Of a stretch of 8,940 bases of DNA, positions 5,722 to 8,940 are shown piece after piece. The stretch's first letter is position 1. Each line of letters starts with the position of its first letter. The notes beneath the pieces are model-generated. The model was not told the DNA's origin. It made no database searches and worked only from the letters and a program-made list of their open reading frames with translations. Made by a program: the position numbers and the translations under genes. Source of the DNA: Chlamydiia bacterium (GTDB lineage: Bacteria > Chlamydiota > Chlamydiia > Chlamydiales > SM23-39); contig JACQAR010000072.1 of assembly GCA_016194825.1 (NCBI GenBank), positions 1-8,940 of the forward strand, given 5' to 3'.

Positions 5722-6680
5722 AGTCTGTCGTTGAAAACAGCTTCGGTCGATTTTGCGGTTCTTTTGAGCCGCTTTTCGATTCAAAATTGGAGGGCTATAT
5801 CGACCACCCAGTATATTGCCCTCCAATTTTGAATCGAAAAGCGACCAAAATAATCCGCAAAAGCGACGAAGCCTGTTTCAACGACAGACTCTTAACCCTC
5901 TATCCCTATTCTCTACAAAAACGCGAAGGGATTCTCATCCAGATCGGAGATGGATGGGGAGAAGTAGCTCCTTTGCCCGGATTTAGCAAAGAGAGCTTGG
6001 CCGATGCAAGGTGCGAATTGCTCGCTTTTGCCAAGGATCAGACCCCTCCTATCTCTCCTTCTGTCAAATGGGGCCTTTCTTGTGCACTCAAACCCTATGA
6101 TACTTCCCCCTGCGAAATTCCACTCTGTGCCTACCAAACTCCCTTCCCAGGATGCACACACTTAAAGCTGAAAGTGGGTGCTTTATCTCTCGATCAAGCG
6201 ATCGAAAAGATCCGGCCGTATGTGGGCAAATACAGACTGAGAATCGACTGCAACCGGAGTTGGACACTCGACACTGCCCTGTTATTCGCTGAGCGATTTT
6301 CCTCTTCCGACTTTGATTACTTAGAAGAGCCTGTTGGTTCATTTGACGATCTGATCCGTTTTTCTAGTGTGACCCAGTTTCCTGTCGCTGTCGATGAATC
6401 GTTTCGAGAGGGATGCGCCTACTGGAAAATCCCTACGTTAGCAGCTGTTGTCGTAAAACCGATGCTGCTCGGAGGAATTCCTGATTTGCCTCATGTCCCC
6501 ATCATTCTCTCCTCCTCCATGGAGACGAGTCTGGGGCTTGTGCAAATTGCCCGCTTTGCGAACCCCAAGTATTGTCACGGGCTGCACACCTTCCGCAAGG
6601 ATTTCCTGAGCCCTCCTCTCCGAGCAGACAACGGAAGGCTCATCACAGAGGCACACACCATCGATCTGGGCTTGCTATGA
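5712..6680 (+). CDS. menC: o-Succinylbenzoate synthase (MenC) with element-encoded N-terminal insert
   Basis: MenC, of the enolase superfamily, dehydrates SHCHC to o-succinylbenzoate. GWGEVAPLPGFSKES at 81-95 is the conserved N-terminal landmark. The barrel carries the catalytic KxK (THLKLKVG, K152 and K154), Mg2+ ligands D179 (RIDCNRSW), E205 (YLEEP) and D228 (AVDES), the second lysine K249 (VVVKP), and SSSMETSLGL at 267-276. The frame is 322 residues, but residues 4-61 are encoded by a palindromic element and show no MenC similarity. Without them the protein would be 264 residues starting MDVTLYPYSLQKREG. No ATG, GTG or TTG lies in frame between the element and the conserved body. The ATG at 5712, overlapping the menA stop by 10 bases, is therefore the best start; TTG codons 26 and 40 inside the element are alternatives. 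Compared with E. coli MenC, about 14 residues of the substrate-capping loop between SLQ and KREG seem absent. Confidence 0.88.
   Translation: MDVESVVENSFGRFCGSFEPLFDSKLEGYIDHPVYCPPILNRKATKIIRKSDEACFNDRLLTLYPYSLQKREGILIQIGDGWGEVAPLPGFSKESLADARCELLAFAKDQTPPISPSVKWGLSCALKPYDTSPCEIPLCAYQTPFPGCTHLKLKVGALSLDQAIEKIRPYVGKYRLRIDCNRSWTLDTALLFAERFSSSDFDYLEEPVGSFDDLIRFSSVTQFPVAVDESFREGCAYWKIPTLAAVVVKPMLLGGIPDLPHVPIILSSSMETSLGLVQIARFANPKYCHGLHTFRKDFLSPPLRADNGRLITEAHTIDLGLL
5720..5892. mobile_element. MITE-like palindromic element inserted in frame at the menA/menC junction
   Basis: The two halves are inverted copies. The outer 17 bases (5720-5736, AGAGTCTGTCGTTGAAA) pair perfectly with 5876-5892. The inner 26 bases (5770-5795) pair perfectly with 5818-5843. 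The middle parts pair imperfectly, with small indels and several mismatches. A 22-base loop (5796-5817) separates the arms. TA at 5719-5720 and TA at 5893-5894 could be a target-site duplication, as made by IS630/Tc1-mariner-type transposases; the left boundary is uncertain by one base. There is no room for a transposase, so it would be non-autonomous. Deleting 5721-5894 (174 bases, exactly 58 codons) leaves ATG GAT GTA ACC CTC TAT for menC and converts the menA stop TAG to TAA. The sequence shows the palindrome and the frame arithmetic directly; mobility is inferred. Confidence 0.85.
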
Positions 6681-7840
6681 TAGAGAAGCTCCGAAAACAA
6701 GGTGTCTTACCGGGCGATCGCATCGCTGTCTATATGAAAAACAGTCCTCTGCTCATCGATCTGATCTTCGCTGCATGGGATCTGGGAGCCAATATTTGTC
6801 CTTTAAACACCCGCCTTCCTCCCTGCCAAATAGGGGCCTATTTAGAACGCTTGCAACCCAAATTATATATCGATGAAACGGGGATTTCAGCGCGTACAGC
6901 ACAGCCGTGTGAGACGCGCTCTTCGATGTTTCTGTTCACATCAGGGTCCACAGGAGTTCCGAAAATCGCTGTACTATCCAAAGAGAGCCTGATGGCCAAT
7001 GCTGCCAGCGCCATCCGTACTTTAGAATTGCACGCAGGCGACCGCTGGCTTCTCTCTCTTCCCCTTTTTCATGTAGGAGGCGTGAGCATCTTATTGCGCT
7101 GCGCCCTTGCAAAAGCCAAGGCCGTTCTCGACACGCATGATCCAGAAATCACTCATCTCTCCTTTGTCCCAACACAACTGTATCGAGCGACTCCGATCTA
7201 TAAAAACCTGCGCTGTCTTTTGCTCGGAGGAGGTCCTGTCATTCACGTCCCCAAACACCTTCCCACCTATCTCACGTATGGTCTCACAGAAATGGGCTCT
7301 ATCGTCTGCGCCAAAAAAGAGCCTCTCTGCGTACAGGGACGCTACTATTTGGGACACCCTCTTCCCGATCGGGAAGTGAGAATAGCGCCAGACGGAGAAA
7401 TCGAGGTGCGTGGGAAATGTCTCTTCCAAGGGTATTGGGAAGATGGAAAGCTCACCTTACCGTTGAAAGATGGGTGGTATCCTACTGGAGATTTGGGCAT
7501 CTACTGCCCAGAAAAAGGGCTGGCAATCGTGGGAAGAAAAGACTGGCAATTCATCTCAGGGGGAGAAAACATCCAGCCGGAAGAGGTGGAACGGGCCATT
7601 TTGCAGTGTCCGGAAATCCAAGAAGTCATCGTGATGGGAAAACCAGATCCTGAATTTGGAGCACGCCCCATCGCCTTTGTCCGCACTACGGATGCGACAT
7701 TCACTCTAGAAAAAATGGTGAAAACCCTGCAGCACCTTTTACCAAAATACAAAATCCCCGTCGCGATGTACCGTCTGGATGAATTTCCGAGAAAAGGGCT
7801 TAAAGTAGACCGAAGGGCTCTTTCTCTATTGCTTAGATGA
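6677..7840 (+). CDS. menE: o-Succinylbenzoate-CoA ligase (MenE), N-terminally short
   Basis: MenE activates o-succinylbenzoate with ATP and CoA to OSB-CoA, the MenB substrate. It belongs to the ANL adenylate-forming superfamily. Visible motifs are the phosphate-binding loop FTSGSTGVPK at 87-96, SLPLFHVGG at 127-135, FVPTQLYR at 163-170, LLLGGGPV at 181-188, YGLTE at 201-205, TGDLG at 270-274, and GRKDWQFISGGENIQPEEVE at 286-305. GLKVDRRAL at 374-382 holds the catalytic C-terminal lysine K376. The ATG at 6677 makes an ATGA overlap with the menC stop. The frame is open upstream to a TTG at 6572, but that segment lies inside menC and has no MenE character. At 387 residues the protein lacks roughly the first 45 residues of typical MenE, beginning directly at the helix before GVLPGDRIAV, while all catalytic motifs remain. 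It is the last gene of the operon; I see no clear terminator after it. Confidence 0.92.
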   Translation: MIEKLRKQGVLPGDRIAVYMKNSPLLIDLIFAAWDLGANICPLNTRLPPCQIGAYLERLQPKLYIDETGISARTAQPCETRSSMFLFTSGSTGVPKIAVLSKESLMANAASAIRTLELHAGDRWLLSLPLFHVGGVSILLRCALAKAKAVLDTHDPEITHLSFVPTQLYRATPIYKNLRCLLLGGGPVIHVPKHLPTYLTYGLTEMGSIVCAKKEPLCVQGRYYLGHPLPDREVRIAPDGEIEVRGKCLFQGYWEDGKLTLPLKDGWYPTGDLGIYCPEKGLAIVGRKDWQFISGGENIQPEEVERAILQCPEIQEVIVMGKPDPEFGARPIAFVRTTDATFTLEKMVKTLQHLLPKYKIPVAMYRLDEFPRKGLKVDRRALSLLLR

Positions 7841-8041
7841 TTTTTTGGCTTGGCCAAGGGCCTTGCGAAGCGCCCTCACAGCCTTCTGCTTCTTGATTTG
7901 CAATCTATTAGAAATGAGAGGTTTAGACGGGTCTCTCAAGTGCGTATTGTAGACCATCCAATAACCGCTTACGCAGCACTGAGGAAATTCCGCCCCATAG
8001 GCGTTCAAATAAGAGGTAAAATTCAGTGTTGTATTAGACAT
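7826..8041 (-). CDS. Small basic hypothetical protein, 71 residues
   Basis: I do not recognise this protein. The ATG (complement of 8039-8041) is preceded by a purine-rich AGAGAGAAGAG that can serve as ribosome binding site, and by a well-formed promoter about 20 bases further up, which is the main reason for calling it a gene. Residues 1-35 are polar and aromatic, with a Cys-Cys pair at 22-23 and no signal peptide or membrane segment. Residues 46-70 hold about ten Lys/Arg and no acidic residue (e.g. KKQKAVRALRKALGQAKK), which would form a basic amphipathic helix. Nucleic-acid binding is possible but unproven. It converges with menE and overlaps its last 15 bases, so the two transcripts are antisense there. 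A frame on the opposite strand of the same stretch looks less convincing. Confidence 0.55.
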   Translation of the reverse strand: MSNTTLNFTSYLNAYGAEFPQCCVSGYWMVYNTHLRDPSKPLISNRLQIKKQKAVRALRKALGQAKKSSKQ

Positions 8042-8061
8042 AGCTCTTCTCTCTTTCTTAT

Positions 8062-8090
8062 ATTTTAACCAATTCTTAACAATAAGTCAA
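8062..8090 (-). promoter_or_regulatory. Sigma70-type promoter of the small basic gene
   Basis: On the minus strand TTGACT (complement of 8085-8090, 5 of 6 to consensus) and TAAAAT (complement of 8062-8067, 5 of 6) are separated by exactly 17 bases. Transcription would begin near 8055, leaving a leader of about 14 bases that contains the purine-rich ribosome binding site before the ATG at 8041. Confidence 0.6.
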
Positions 8091-8157
8091 CAAAAAACTT
8101 GAAATCCGGAATTATTTTTGCGTAACCCATTAATAATAAAGCGGTTAAAAAGGTATA

Positions 8158-8186
8158 TGGGCAAATAAATAGGCCTTACCTATAAT
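8158..8186 (+). promoter_or_regulatory. Sigma70-type promoter of the TPR gene
   Basis: A perfect TATAAT at 8181-8186 lies 17 bases after TGGGCA (8158-8163), which matches TTGACA in 4 of 6 bases. Transcription would start near 8193, giving a leader of about 40 bases with the GAGAGG ribosome binding site at 8218-8223. Confidence 0.55.
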
Positions 8187-8232
8187 CCGCACCTTTCAGG
8201 TCTGATATTTTGTAACTGAGAGGATCGGTTCC

Positions 8233-8940
8233 ATGGCTGTGCAATCCCACCCTATCCGTCGTATCTTTGCGCGGTTTTTCCCTAGAAAATACCTGGTCTC
8301 GAGCCACGAGCCGAGCCACTGGGACCGTCTCCCCTCAGAACAAAGAAAAGATCTCGCCCTCCGCTCCCTCTCACAAGGGGAGCTGGCCCTATTGCAGGGC
8401 AATTTAGCTGCTCTCGCCTATTTTGAAACAGCAGCCCAGCTAGAGCCGGAAAATCCCCACATCTGGTATCGGCAAGGTCTCGCCTTTTTCGAATACGGAT
8501 CAGAAGAGGGTAAAGAAAAAGCACTATTATTAGCGAGCAAATACTTTAAAATCGCTACCCAGCGCAATCCTCAATTCTTTGAAGCTTGGGTCGCCTGGGG
8601 AAATACCCTTTTGCAGCTCGGTCGCTTCCACGCCGAGCACCACTTTTTGCAAGAGGCAAAGGAAAAATACCAGAAAGCCCTTGAGCTCTCTCAAGGACAG
8701 ACTCCCGAGATTTTGGCCGAGCTTTATTGGGATTACGGTATCGCCTGGTCAGAGATCGCAAAACATTCGGGAGAAGCGGTTGATGTCCGCCTCGCCATCG
8801 AATCGTTCCAAATCGTCCACCAATGCGCGATCCCACTGAACGCAGAATTTTTGAACGATTGCGGACAAGCCTATTTATCCATGGGGCTTTTAGTGAACGA
8901 CTCTCGCCTTTATTTTCAGGCGATTGAATACCTGAAAAAA
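8233..8940 (+). CDS. Tetratricopeptide repeat protein, N-terminal part (runs off right edge)
   Basis: The frame starts with ATG at 8233, with GAGAGG at 8218-8223 upstream, and stays open for 236 codons to the window end. There is no signal peptide; the first 20 residues are basic and aromatic (IRRIFARFFPRKY), which might associate with a membrane or be a secretion signal. From about residue 48 the protein is made of helical pairs with TPR character: a Gly/Ala-small residue pattern and family-like stretches such as ALAYFETAAQLEPENPHIWY (60-79), YFKIATQRNPQFFEAWVAWG (104-123) and KYQKALELS (145-153), with further degenerate repeats to residue 236. TPR arrays are protein-binding scaffolds. Similar large TPR proteins are common in Chlamydia-related bacteria, where some act as secretion chaperones or effectors. 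Nothing here identifies the partner, and the C-terminus is outside the window. Confidence 0.8.
   Translation, partial: MAVQSHPIRRIFARFFPRKYLVSSHEPSHWDRLPSEQRKDLALRSLSQGELALLQGNLAALAYFETAAQLEPENPHIWYRQGLAFFEYGSEEGKEKALLLASKYFKIATQRNPQFFEAWVAWGNTLLQLGRFHAEHHFLQEAKEKYQKALELSQGQTPEILAELYWDYGIAWSEIAKHSGEAVDVRLAIESFQIVHQCAIPLNAEFLNDCGQAYLSMGLLVNDSRLYFQAIEYLKK

Larger units (their letters stand above)
8042..8232. promoter_or_regulatory. Divergent intergenic region between small basic gene and TPR gene
   Basis: These 191 AT-rich bases hold one recognisable sigma70-type promoter on each strand, both listed separately, driving the small minus-strand gene and the plus-strand TPR gene. TTTTAACC near 8063 and GGTTAAAA at 8143-8150 are inverted copies of each other, but they are far apart and probably chance in such AT-rich sequence. 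I see no RNA gene or riboswitch. Confidence 0.5.

Noticed and set aside
5720..5892. Palindrome as a transcription terminator after menA
   Set aside because: No T-run follows the stem, menC starts before it and reads through it, and the length and flanking TA fit a mobile element better.
6572..6676. Upstream in-frame extension of menE from a TTG
   Set aside because: It overlaps the conserved end of menC, reads as low-complexity His/Arg/Ser/Pro sequence and does not resemble the MenE N-terminus; the ATGA overlap at 6677 is the natural start.
7841..7858. T-run followed by the palindrome CTTGGCCAAG after menE, as a terminator
   Set aside because: The T-run comes before the short palindrome rather than after it on the plus strand, and on the minus strand the run is of A; neither orientation gives an intrinsic terminator.
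7850..8068. Plus-strand open frame opposite the small basic gene
   Set aside because: It would start from a TTG without a ribosome binding site and has no promoter, whereas the minus-strand frame has ATG, a purine-rich site and a good promoter.

Overview
The window is dominated by one tightly packed plus-strand operon, positions 338 to 7840, that encodes the classical o-succinylbenzoate route of menaquinone (vitamin K2) synthesis in the order menG-menF-menD-menH-menB-menA-menC-menE. Together these enzymes take chorismate to isochorismate (MenF), SEPHCHC (MenD), SHCHC (MenH), o-succinylbenzoate (MenC), OSB-CoA (MenE) and DHNA-CoA (MenB). After thioester hydrolysis, MenA prenylates DHNA and MenG methylates the product to menaquinone. 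The only step without a gene here is DHNA-CoA thioesterase. All seven gene junctions overlap, by 4 to about 47 bases, which suggests one transcript with translational coupling.

The flanks hint at the organism. At the left edge a minus-strand gene runs off the window; its N-terminus carries an F-box-like motif, a eukaryotic-type domain typical of bacteria living in amoebae. At the right edge a tetratricopeptide (TPR) repeat gene runs off the window. Several Men enzymes are shorter than their E. coli counterparts. I infer an amoeba-associated intracellular bacterium, most likely a Chlamydia-related one (Chlamydiota outside Chlamydiaceae). This is an inference from gene content, not from a marker gene. 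If it is right, the classical Men pathway contrasts with the futalosine route known for Chlamydiaceae.

Layout: 1-213, F-box-like gene fragment (minus); 214-337, AT-rich divergent promoter region; 338-7840, men operon; 7826-8041, small basic protein gene (minus), convergent with menE and preceded by a good sigma70-type promoter; 8042-8232, divergent promoter region; 8233 to the end, TPR protein gene, also with a clear promoter. No stretch over 300 bases lacks a gene. I saw no rRNA, tRNA or CRISPR.

The most striking feature is a 172-173 bp near-perfect palindrome at 5720-5892, at the menA/menC junction. It looks like a miniature inverted-repeat transposable element flanked by TA dinucleotides. 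Removing the element plus one TA (174 bases, 58 codons) joins the menC start codon in frame to the conserved MenC body and turns the menA stop from TAG to TAA. The element therefore appears to have inserted into an overlapping gene junction without breaking either gene, adding residues 4-61 to MenC. This resembles the in-frame palindromic elements described in Rickettsia.
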